Assembly (NCBI GenBank): GCA_019009955.1
Contig: CM032232.1
Span: 53,197,001-53,261,000, forward strand
Length of the DNA: 64,000 bases
DNA from: Riptortus pedestris
Lineage: Eukaryota > Arthropoda > Insecta > Hemiptera > Alydidae
Direction: 5' to 3'
Part shown: positions 54,680-64,000 of the stretch, piece by piece
Layout of the letters: each line of letters begins with the position of its first letter
How positions within the stretch are numbered: position 1 is the first letter of the stretch
Translations under genes and position numbers: made by a program
The notes under the pieces: generated by a model
Seen by the model: the letters and a program-made list of their open reading frames with translations, nothing else
Database searches by the model: none
Told to the model about the DNA's origin: nothing

Positions 54680-55337
54680 TCGGCGTATTTCCTTAAGGAA
54701 ATACCTTTAAAGGATGTTCGCTTGACCCAATTTCGTAAAAATGTCTTCGAACTTCGCTAATAGTTATAAACGAAGGCCGAAAAATATATGCGTTCCGATT
54801 TGAAAACAATAAAAAGAACGTAATGTATTAACGCCCACTTTTGTGCGACTAAGGATAATTGGGACGGGTTATTTACAAATTGACAACGCTTTTCTCGCGA
54901 GAGCGGGACTAAGAATCGTATTTAATGAGCTTTTCATTAAACAAATTCCTGTTGCCTAGGCGTGAATCGAACTCGCTACTCTGGGCTTTACACGTTATAC
55001 TAAGACTAACGCCATAACTGACATGGCTAACCTTAGCCCCAAAGTGATATATACGTTACATTTATTAGTCTCGAAATTCTGACTTCCAACTTTTGGTCAC
55101 CAAATAGTGTTCCATAAGAAAGCTTGAAACAAATAATGAAATTCCATTTTTATTCACGCGATCATATTTGGAAATGAAAAATACGCTAAAACTCATATTT
55201 ACGTTATTCATTAGACTCCTCTTAAGGAAAATTAGTTAGTGAGGTCGTCCTCATAATGAGATTTTTGAAAAAATATCTTCAAATGTCCATTAGTCCTATC
55301 TAGGGATGACGGAGAAATGGGAACAATATATATGTAT

Positions 55338-55398
<61 letters not shown>

Positions 55399-55620
55399 TG
55401 TATGCTGCCGCTCTAGCAATCACAAATTTTTTTTTTAATCGCTCTTTACCAATCTGGGCCAAGAGTAGTTTGGTAAAGAGTAGAGAAATAGAAAATTCAC
55501 TATTTCCCAGTTACTATGAGTCAGATCGAAAAATTATATAGAACCAATCTTGTGTGAAATTTAATTTTCTATAAATGTTCTATATATGATTTCTGTATTG
55601 CGAATATTTGTTTTATATTT
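54680..55620. repeat. Family A pieces flanking a SINE
   Basis: A worn 5' module at 54680-54780 (TTTCCTTAAGGAAATACC) and another at 55210-55620 (CTCCTCTTAAGGAAAATTAG, (CA)n 55337-55390, CCGCTCTAGCAATC, GAGTCAGATCGAAAAATT). The SINE 54821-55035 sits between. Confidence 0.55.
54821..55035 (-). repeat. tRNA-derived SINE
   Basis: Full-length minus copy: TAATGTATTAACGCCCACTT tail side, GAGAGCGGGACTAAGAATCG body, GCGTGAATCGAACTCGCTAC (reverse B box), GACATGGCTAACCTTAGCCCC head. Confidence 0.78.
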
Positions 55621-55936
55621 CATGATATTCATGTTAGTTTTTTTTTATATTAAAGTGCACCTCATGACTGTTTAAGTGTTTTTCTTTTGTGCCCTTAGTT
55701 CATAATTAGGTTTTATTTATTATTTTTGAAATACTTAAATGTGTGGTTAATAATTGTGCTAGGTTCTACAGTGCGTATTTGGACTTGCTTTGCTTTATAC
55801 CTGTCAACATAATTTAGCTATAATCTGGTTTTATTTAACTTTCTGCTAGTTGTTTCTGAACTGGAAATTATATCATCACAGACATGTTTTATTTCCGCAT
55901 GTTTTCGGATTTTAGCAGTATGTAGTTGAAACTCAA

Positions 55937-55943
<7 letters not shown>

Positions 55944-55992
<49 letters not shown>
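55944..55992. repeat. (AT)n microsatellite
   Basis: Pure AT run of about 25 units, followed 40 bp later by a worn family A 3' hairpin (ACGCAGATCCTGCGTGAGG). Confidence 0.9.
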
Positions 55993-55996
<4 letters not shown>

Positions 55997-56049
55997 TCTA
56001 GGCCCCTAAGAAAACTCTTATAACGCAGATCCTGCGTGAGGACGATTTT

Positions 56050-56580
56050 TGGCCTCCAAACGCTTCAATGCTAGAATTCGTACGAAAACTTTCGACTTTC
56101 CCCTGTTGAATAAAGAGACATTACCCATTTAACGCTGATTGTGGGAACCGTAGGCAGTTCTAGGCTCAATGAAGATAGGAATTTCGATGGCATCTGACCC
56201 CAAGGCTTCTGGTGACCTCTCTGGCCAAATAAGAGCTAAACTATCATTATTCCAAGTTTGACGGTTCCTAATCAACATAACAGATAGCTTAGTGCTTTAA
56301 GGTTTTGAGTTACCCCTTAACAGCGGCATTCCAATTAAAATACTGCACGTTTTTTTCAATGCATGTAATGGGTAGTGCAACTAACGCAATCAGACATGAA
56401 TATCCATTTATAAGTCGTGTACTAGATCCCCGAGCTGGGAAATAATTTATTTTGCGAAGAAAAGACTAATATAATAAGTCCTTACTCCTCCTGTTTTCCA
56501 CGCAGAGTATCCCCCTAACGTGGGAATTTATCGAAATGTTGTGTGCTCCGTCCTTTGGATACTACACACATTAAAATCCT
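56050..56580. other. Unclassified stretch, moderate GC
   Basis: Less AT-rich than its surroundings, no repeat match found elsewhere in the window, no convincing frame. Confidence 0.35.
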
Positions 56581-56586
56581 TACTCC

Positions 56587-57200
56587 ACCCTTACTAGAAA
56601 AATCCGTCACGCAGGGGCTGCGTAAACTAAGCAGATTTTCTACACTAGTAGATGACATACTGGTGATCTCATCTCACCAAATATTTCTTCCATACATTTC
56701 TCTGTGTAAAATCCGTTGTTTAGAAGTAATGATGAAAAATGATAAGCTGATAAAATCATTTCACCGTTTAATCTCTATTTATATGTAAAAATCCCATGAA
56801 AAGAAGTGGGGGATTACTGAATTCTGCAAACGAACAACTCTCTTAATATTTGAGTTTCGAAAAAATGTATAGACCAACAATTACATAGTACACCAATGAT
56901 TAGCAGAATTGATTCTACAACGTTTTGTGATCAGCCGTGAAATAACGAAGGTAATTCGAATTTTCGACATTCCCCGTCCGAAAGTCCCCCCCCCCTTCCT
57001 GGTCCGATTATCCGTTGACGAACTTGATCTTTGGTTTCATAAATCGTTTAAATATCGAGTTTACCACATAAATACATAACTTGCGACCGTTAAAGCATTG
57101 ATATAGTTTTGAACGGACCTCATTTTCGTCTTCTCCTGGGTAGCATCGATGGACATTTGAAGAAATTTTCGAAACTGCGTCCTCAATAGCTTAAGAGAAA
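56587..57200 (-). repeat. Family A copy, minus orientation
   Basis: After an A-run: TCCGTCACGCAGGGGCTGCG TAAACTAAGCAGATTTTC, AGAAGTGGGGGATTACTGAA, poly-C 56986, GATTATCCGTTGACGAACTTG, then the reverse 5' module TCTTCTCCTGGGTAGCATCG. A nearly complete traverse from 3' end to 5' module. Confidence 0.7.
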
Positions 57201-57589
57201 TCACCTAAAGGGTTGTGACCTGCAGATAATCCAATTATCCGTAGTAGAATGAGTTGTACGTTAATAATTAACATAAATCTTTATTCGATCCAATATCGTC
57301 AACTTCGTTAGACACAACCTTAGCAGGGGGAAAACGCGCACAGTGAAAAAAGTTCTACGCATCCTAACCTAAGAGCCTATATGTAGTTAATAAAAATTTT
57401 GAACCATACATAGTAAATATTAATACGCCTCCTTATGGGTAACCTTGTCTGTGTCAATAGATATTCTCCTGAGATGCTCAATATTAATGCCAGTGTCCGC
57501 CAAAACCTATAGCCTTATGTATGACTCCGCCTTAGGAGCTCAATATGGTGTCAATATGTACCATAACGTATATCCTTACCTAAATGTAG

Positions 57590-58050
57590 TATTTCGAAAA
57601 TGCTAAATATCTTCCTTATTACACGTCGGATTGAAAAATTGTATATAACCAATCTTATTTCAAATTAAATTACACACAAATGTTTTTATTTACATTTTCT
57701 ATTAAATATTAACCTATATATTGGCGTTTTTATTTTTCAGGCTTCAGTAAACTCCCACTCCTATTCAATCATATTAACAATGAGCTGTTATATCATGAAG
57801 CAATTTATTCGAAACTGTAGTGTCAAATATCGTATTCATGGAACTCTTGTGATGGCGTGGAAACATTTTATAAAACCAATCTTGTTAAAATATTGATGGT
57901 CTACTATTGTTGCTCTGTACATTTATTCGTAACTCATATATTAAGAGAGGTATTTGTATTTTCTTGTTTTCAGTCTTCAGTAGGTTAGTAGTGTGTCATA
58001 CGAGCACGAGGAAAATTTGCTTACTTTACGCAGCTCCTAGCTACGGGGAT
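57590..58050 (+). repeat. Family A copy, 3' portion
   Basis: TTACACGTCGGATTGAAAAA, CTTCAGTAAACTCCCACTCC, ending in a decayed terminus AATTTGCTTACTTTACGCAG. Confidence 0.6.
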
Positions 58051-58779
58051 ATTAATTAATGGTTTCCCGAAGTAGCCCATCCGATGAGTTTTTTGTGTGG
58101 CCTCCCATCTTTAAATAAGGGGTAGAGTTAAACTCTCTAATCCAGACGGAGGGTGAAACCTATTTAGCTCGCAGGGTTAAGAATTCGCTTTCCAACTCGT
58201 GGTTTGGACTGTTATCCAATTGATTTTTATCTTTTGTTTTATTTTAATCAAAGGTTTGTGCAGCGCATAATATCGTCTTTGGAAAAAGTTTTGTTTGGAG
58301 AAATCAGTTGCACAAGGATGTACACATTTATTTTATTGGTAGTTAGAGAGTTTGAAATTTTTAAAGTGAATCTTGGTAGTAGAAGGGTTGTACAGAAATA
58401 AAGATTCGGTATATTAAATTCCTTCCTGAAGGCTTGTTATGAACAGTGGAAAGTCAACAAATAGAAGTTTTACTTTTACAAAAATAAAAGGGGGTTACAA
58501 AAAATGATCCCGTTTCCTCCACATCACATTTCATATATACTCATAAACCACTGTGTGCACATTTTGCCCTCCCCCCTCCCCCCAATAAATTACTTTAAGA
58601 TTTTTTTACGTAGAATTGAAACCATGTCAACAATTTTTGGCTTAGTTATCTGTTTGATTTTTTGTTTGTTTGTCTTTTCACGCCTAAACTACAGTACCGT
58701 AGTGGATGAAACTGGATATGTGTTTTACGGATAACCCACCTTAAACTTTAGGCAATAATGTAATTCTTAAGGTCAAAGT

Positions 58780-59545
58780 CCTACTCCTGTAGGGGTTGTA
58801 AAAGAGGCATCAAATGAAAAATCCTATTCCTATAGGTTTTGCGTCCATCATGCACGTAACATATGTTGTTTATGATTTTCGAAAACTTTCATCAAATGCC
58901 CATCGATCGTACCTAGAAGACGACGAAAACGAGGTTCGTTCAAAATGTTATATAAATAAATATGGCAAATCAAATGATCCGGGTCGGAACCGCCAGTATA
59001 GATGACCACCAGCCAGAGAAGACTGTCATCACCGACATATATGACAACAATAAATAAATATATTTGTTTGTTAACGCTCCAGCGGTTGTAATTTTTGTTT
59101 GATCGTTGTCAAACTGATTATTTAAGCGTTTTATGTAAAAATTAAAAATCAACATAGCTCTCCGTTAAAATCGGACCGGGGTGGGTATTTTGTAAATTCG
59201 GAATATCTTCATTATTTTAAGTCTTTTCGAAAAAATGTATATAACCCACCCACCTTAATGCAAATTGAGTTTTCTATAAATATTGTTGTAAACGTTTTTT
59301 CAGCGTCTCGATTTTTAATCGAGATGTGTGGAGTTTTAAGTTAACCCCCACTCCTACTTTTTGTTATTTTGACTAAACTCCTAGTTTAAGGTATTTTTTA
59401 TCTAGTAACCAACCTTTTAGCAGGAAATTCGCATAAAACTGTACCACCTGTATAGCGAATATATTATGGTGTGTTAACGGCTGGACTGATCTGTTTATGG
59501 ATAATCTGTTCAGTCTACGCAGCACCTGCGTGACTTACTTTTTTC
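58780..59545 (+). repeat. Family A copy
   Basis: CAAATGCCCATCGATCGTAC, GACGACGAAAACGAGGTTCG, TAACGCTCCAGCGGTTGTAA, GTTAACCCCCACTCCTACTT, terminus CTGTTCAGTCTACGCAGCAC CTGCGTGACTTAC and T-run at 59535. Confidence 0.65.
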
Positions 59546-59860
59546 TCCCTTTGTCAACTGTGATGCAACTGGTAGGTGGTTTAGTAAAGGTGTTGTAGGA
59601 AAGAGAACAATGTACAGCTGGCATAACGCAGAGCTGACAAGAGTTATCGCCTCAACTTGCTTTGTCCTGTCGGCGTCCATTGTCAACCCTTTCCCTGCTT
59701 CTGTCTGCTCGCGTCTGATACGACTTCTTCATTTACAGTAGTGACCTTCTCTCAGGCCGAAGGTCCCTTGGCGGTGACCTACTAGCCATATGTCTCGCAT
59801 GACAAAGGCCTCCTTATATCAGTATTTGAAATCTAAGCTTAAAATTATATGTTTCATGGT
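59546..59860. other. Unclassified GC-richer stretch
   Basis: About 300 bp with higher GC and no match elsewhere in the window. The text around 59700-59780 has no frame I recognise. Confidence 0.35.
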
Positions 59861-59869
59861 ATAACAGCT

Positions 59870-60540
59870 CATTGTTAAAATAACAGGAGTAGGAGTGAAG
59901 GTCCACTGAAAGCTGAAAACTAAAATAATCCAAGTATTTCGGTTAATATTCATGATAATATGTATATAAAAACATTTATGGACAATTAAGTTTGCAATAA
60001 AGTTGATTCTATACAATTTTTAGATCCGACTCATAATAACGGAAATATTTCGAATTTTCTAAATTCCCTTATAACCCCCTCCCTCTTGACTGATTTCAGC
60101 CGTTAACGAACTTGTTAATGTGATCTGATAAAAATCACGAATTTGCCTCGTTAAAAATCATTAATTATTTGATAATTCATTGATAAAAAATGGCTTAGCA
60201 TGCTTTGAATAATTTTTTTCCTTGTAACTTGCTCTGATTTATAATATTTTCTGGGCAGACCATTTTCTTATTACTTTGTTTATTATTGATGTTAGCAAAC
60301 CGTTATGAATATGACGTATAGGGGTTTTCATAGTTTATTGGCGAGGATCACCAATAAAACACTTTTCTTTTCCCGCAAAATTCCACCCTTTAACCCCCCC
60401 CCTCCCCCCGTCCCGCTGGTTCGATTCAGACGTTAACGAACTCGGCCTTTAGCTTTACATGAAAAGCTTATATATCGAGTTTGGTTAAGATCAAAGAAGA
60501 ACCGCTAGAGCGGTAACACACAAGTGTATATATAATTTTG
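59870..60540 (-). repeat. Family A copy, minus orientation, interrupted
   Basis: AACAGGAGTAGGAGTGAAGG, TTGCAATAAAGTTGATTC, TAGATCCGACTC, CAGCCGTTAACGAACTTG; then 230 bp of other sequence; then GACGTTAACGAACTCGGC, CGAGTTTGGTTAAGATC and ACCGCTAGAGCGGTAACA. Interrupted by unclassified sequence at about 60.12-60.36 kb. Confidence 0.6.
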
Positions 60541-61630
60541 AACGGACATATATAATTCATTTTCACTATGTTTTGTCAACATTTGTATTTAATTACTTTG
60601 GGCTTTATTGTACTAATATATATACCTGGCTGTTTTGGAATATATTTTTGTGTCTTGCTGAAGTATAAGGTGGTTTGGCGCGGTTAAAAATTGTTGATTT
60701 CCAAATGTGTACAAAGAAAAATGACTAGGATAAATTATAAATTCAATCGAGAGTGAAGGTTACTTAAAATGCAAAAATGAAATTTACAAAATATTAGGGA
60801 TTATTACTTTTATCGAAAAAGTATTTATGAAGCTGTTGAGTTATGTTTTCAATATTAGAAAATAGTTCTGAAGAATAAAATTCCAAATTTCTATTTTCTG
60901 CATTTAGATTAATTCACTGCTGTTACAGTAATGACTAGATAGAATGGATTAGTATTATTTCGGAATTAAAGGTTTATATTTCTTTGGGAAGCATTTTTTA
61001 TGTTATCCTGTCAACGACTGGTGACAAAGGTAATCAACAATAATGTTAACGGATTACTTCCTGTAAACAAAAAAAAAAAACTATAAATCAAAATGAAGTG
61101 TATGTTTTTTGAGAGGTACTTAGAATGCAAACTGTTCAAACACAGAAGTCCGGGAGTCACCTAAACTGGCCTAAACGTACAAACAAAGCTAACAGACAAC
61201 AACGTAAACAAGAGTCGGTCCACTTGAACGTACTATTAATAGGTAGTGATGTCAGAGTGAGCAGGGAGCAACGATATACAGCTATCTCACTCACCTTGAT
61301 CGGGAGGTCACCTAACAGCTTGGGTGATTTAAATGCCAAACATGGTTGGCGACAATTTATATTGCACGGCATTTTCGGACATTGTTATTATTTATTGATC
61401 TTGGACTTAATTGATAATGATCAATTTCGTGATTGAATTTTGACAATCATGGTTACTAGGTATGATTTATCACGAGTGCTTAGGCTGACGAAAACTTTAA
61501 ACACGCTATTCATTGACTAACTAATTGTCTGTTATTTCGGAATAGGTTGAAAAATGAATATCCTAGGGTTCAGGGAATCCAACGCCTACGATCAGTGAAC
61601 AAGATTGGATTAGGTTTTCACATAATTTAA
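60541..61630. other. Stretch without recognised features
   Basis: Mostly AT-rich. A 103-codon plus-strand frame (61125-61436) contains SLGDLNAKHGW, faintly like a LINE endonuclease motif, but neighbouring blocks are missing and I do not call it. Confidence 0.35.
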
Positions 61631-61689
61631 CTGTCCGTAAAAGAGAGGTCGCAAAGGAAACTAAAATGGCTCTAAATAGGTTTCTCCCT

Positions 61690-62150
61690 ATCCTCTCGTA
61701 CTCTTTTGAATTGTCTGGACCCACACTCCAAAACACAAAAGCCTATTCCAGTCCATGGAGATGCGTTACCTTCGTAAAGTTGAGGGAAAAGCCGATAAAA
61801 TAGGATCAGGAACACCACCATACGTCCTAAACTCGAAGTCAAACCAGCCAGGAGCATAAGCTAAGGCGGTTAGGACTCCTCCCTAAGGATGGATCGGGAA
61901 AGAAGTCACGTATCTCCTGGAAAGACAGAGTTGGTGAGTGTTCGAACAACGAGGCATGACATTGAGCAAGAGAAGAGAGTGCTCAAGAGCGAGTCACCTG
62001 GTCCATACTCACCAAGGAGCAACCTCACATCGTTTAGCGCTCGCTTCACGAGGTTTAATGGATATGATGATGTTAATAAATAGGAAAAGGGCAACTGATC
62101 ATCTAGCTGTTTCCTCTGTGGTAGCTTTAGCTGTCTAAGAAAGCATCCTC
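61690..62150 (+). pseudogene. LINE 3' end relic (post-RT region)
   Basis: Plus-strand frames SMEMRYLRKVEGKADKIGSG, then after a shift RIRNTTIRPKLEVKPARSIS, then RLGLLPKDGSGKKSRISWKD RV. These match the order and wording of the C-terminal region of RTE/Jockey-like elements ('M.MRYLRKV.G.TR.DRIRN..IR..L.V.P....I', then 'W.D.V'). Frameshifts and a stop confirm decay. Confidence 0.7.
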
Positions 62151-62190
62151 GAGCGAGTGCTGTGTGAACTAAGCTGATTTACCACCTCCT
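62150..62190 (-). repeat. Family A 3' terminus, worn, minus orientation
   Basis: GAGCGAGTGCTGTGTGAACT AAGCTGATTTACCACC. Confidence 0.4.
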
Positions 62191-62527
62191 GCAATATCAA
62201 GTTTATGACGTCACCCATATCCTATTCTCTATTTCTCCCGTAATTTGATTATGTGATCATGACTGAAATATAAACTGGAGATGTTTATTTTTACAGTTAA
62301 TTTTACGCAATTTCGTATTATTCGGGTTTAACTAAAGACTAAAAACACAAATAACTCTCACAATATTTGCATTGGTTTTTTTTTACAAATCCCAACTCTT
62401 ATTATTTTTTTCTAAAGCATCTGAGCCAGTGAAATTCTCATGCCTAACTTAAATTTCATATGTCATCCTAATTTCATATTCTTCTCATTAGACGATAAAT
62501 GGAAGATAAGCAGTAGCGTGAACTGCA

Positions 62528-62578
62528 CATGAGAAATCTACTTATTTTTCGCAGCCCTTGTGTGACGGATGTTTTGAT
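62528..62578 (+). repeat. Family A 3' terminus
   Basis: CATGAGAAATCTACTTATTT TTCGCAGCCCTTGTGTGACG GATG. The last recognisable family A end in the window. Confidence 0.6.
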
Positions 62579-62808
62579 TTACACTTTAAAAGTTGTGGAG
62601 AAACAGCGCAGGGGTCTCCTTTCCTGAAACTTTTCAGCTTTTCTAGAAGGCAATTTGGTCTTTGCCGAGTTCCCTTTCGAAACATCCTTGTCAATCTGAT
62701 AAGGTTGTCAGGAATTCCTTCGGATTGGAATCCGTCCAACAACTTTCGCCGTTTTCCTTCAACACAACTTTTTCTGTAGATTTTAAGATTTGTGTGTGTA
62801 TCCTTCAT
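62542..62808 (-). pseudogene. LINE reverse transcriptase relic
   Basis: Minus-strand open frame with RKLLDGFQSEGIPDNLIRLT, then RMF, LLEKLKSFRKGDPCAVSP. The 'FGIP.NLIRL..M......L.E.F....G.RQGDPLSP' order identifies RT blocks 3-4. No stop inside 88 codons, but the copy is short and lacks the FADD box. It overlaps the family A terminus on the other strand. Confidence 0.6.
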
Positions 62809-62819
62809 TTACTTTAATA

Positions 62820-64000
62820 TAAATCACCTGTATTGTGGCGCAAATGTAAAATAGCAATCTGTATATTATATTGAAAAAGTTTTGATTTGATTATGTAAAA
62901 TACTCCATCTATTTTATCTTATTCTACTTAAACTCACTTTGTGTTTTATTTCCAGGTAAGAATTCAAAATTTGGTTCTTCTGAGCAGATGATTACATAAT
63001 TCAGGTGTTTTACTAGGCCCCCATTTTAAGGTAAATAATGTATCATAATTATGACTAAACTCTTCCTTAATTATTGATGTGTAAAAGAATAAATAAAAAA
63101 AAGTACCATCCATGTTTTGAGGCAACCTCTATTGGAGCAAAAATGCAGGAAAATTCAGAATGTATAGTATATGACGATGAATACCAAAATTGACCTCATT
63201 CTAACCAATTTCCTGTAAAAATCCCTTATTCATGATTCAAACTGATAAGATAAGAAGGAGAATTCTCAGGACCGATATCAATATATTATCTTTTAAATAT
63301 CAGTGATGCAATAGGTAGCCCAACTAACTTCCTAGTTATGATATTGCTTGATATTATACACCATCCGAAATACTTGATATTGCTATTTGGTCGATTGTTC
63401 CAGGTTGATTCTGAACTCTATGTGTTTAGTAATTTTATTTTTTTTTCTTTCATATTAGTAGGTTTCCCCCGAACTCCAAAATACTCAGGTCATGACTCAA
63501 GTATCTCTCTTCTTTGGGCAGAGAGAGCTAGTCTTTGTTTTGGATTAATAGGCTGCCCACTGTTTTAAATAAATAAATTCGCAGTTTTATAAAATATATT
63601 GTTAAACTATAATATAATTAAGATTTGAGCTTTCATCAAAGCGTATCCGCTATTACACCGTCGAGAAGGATACAAAACATCATCTTTCGTACAGATTTTG
63701 TTTTTATCATTATAATAACAACATGGCATTTTAAAAAATGTTCATGTTTTCATCAGTCTGAAAGTATGATGTTTATAGGCAGAAGTATATTGAAACATCA
63801 CATTTTGGGCGTCCTTCTTTTCTATTAAGAATCCATGTGCTAGGAGGGAAAGACAATTAACGGAAGACTTGTAACAACAACTTGGTACCTTCGTGTAAAT
63901 GTTTCTGCAGTGTAATGTAATGTGTGTGTGTTTCTTTCATTCCAGTTGTCTATTGCAAGTTTAATTGGTCCGGCCGTAACCTGCCATATTGGCATACTTG
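62820..64000. other. AT-rich stretch at right edge, one possible acceptor
   Basis: No repeats recognised. A strong-looking acceptor (GTGTTTCTTTCATTCCAG) ends at 63945, followed by 55 bp of GC-richer sequence to the window edge, open in two frames. This might be an exon of the gene starting at 29.6 kb, but neither frame is recognised. Confidence 0.3.

Noticed and set aside
61125..61436. LINE endonuclease from the motif SLGDLNAKHGW
   Set aside because: Only one short motif fits. The blocks before and after do not, and the other strand is also open.
63946..64000. Exon 2 of the ATG-only gene
   Set aside because: The acceptor is good, but 55 bp is too little to recognise and two frames are open. 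Kept only as a remark.

Overview
This 64 kb window is eukaryotic nuclear DNA: AT-rich, with canonical GT-AG introns and a dense load of transposable elements. The best-supported gene reads as an arthropod UBR5/HYD ubiquitin ligase. Together with the repeat types (Helitrons with CTAG ends, a tRNA-derived SINE, TA- and TTAA-targeting MITEs, many decayed LINE fragments) this points to an arthropod with a large, repeat-rich genome. I cannot name the species. Nothing bacterial, viral or CRISPR-like was seen.

Region 1 (1-13.1 kb, minus strand) is the 5' end of UBR5/hyd. Eight coding exons join in phase into about 495 N-terminal residues, from the start codon in exon 1 through the UBA domain into the beta-propeller (RCC1-like) region. 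The rest of the gene lies beyond the left edge. Its first intron is 7.1 kb and holds repeats.

Region 2 (15.9-25.9 kb, minus strand) is a second multi-exon gene. Six coding exons join in phase into a predicted 225-residue, charged, coiled-coil protein that I do not recognise. Its introns hold several LINE relics, a Helitron, a SINE and a GC-rich 467-bp insertion with 10-bp flanking direct repeats.

Region 3 (about 29.4-29.75 kb, plus strand) is a GC-rich promoter-like block with a perfect cAMP-response element, an arthropod-type initiator and a first exon whose only coding bases are the ATG directly before a GT donor. The partner exons are not identified. The following 34 kb may be this gene's first intron.

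Region 4 (about 26-63 kb) is almost wholly repeats. The dominant component is an interspersed family, called family A here, with more than 20 recognisable termini. Its copies start after a T-run with AGCAGATTTCCC followed by a palindrome, carry a (AT)n tract, and end with a conserved hairpin (ACGCAG-CCC-CTGCGT) and GACGGAC before another T-run. This layout resembles non-autonomous Helentrons (HINE/DINE type), but no autonomous partner is present. Into and around these sit three Helitron copies, SINEs, a 688-bp TA-flanked MITE, foldback elements, microsatellites, and broken pieces of RNase H-bearing and other LINEs (endonuclease-like, RT, RNase H and C-terminal zinc regions). Several nested insertions leave legible target-site duplications, so their relative ages can be read directly.
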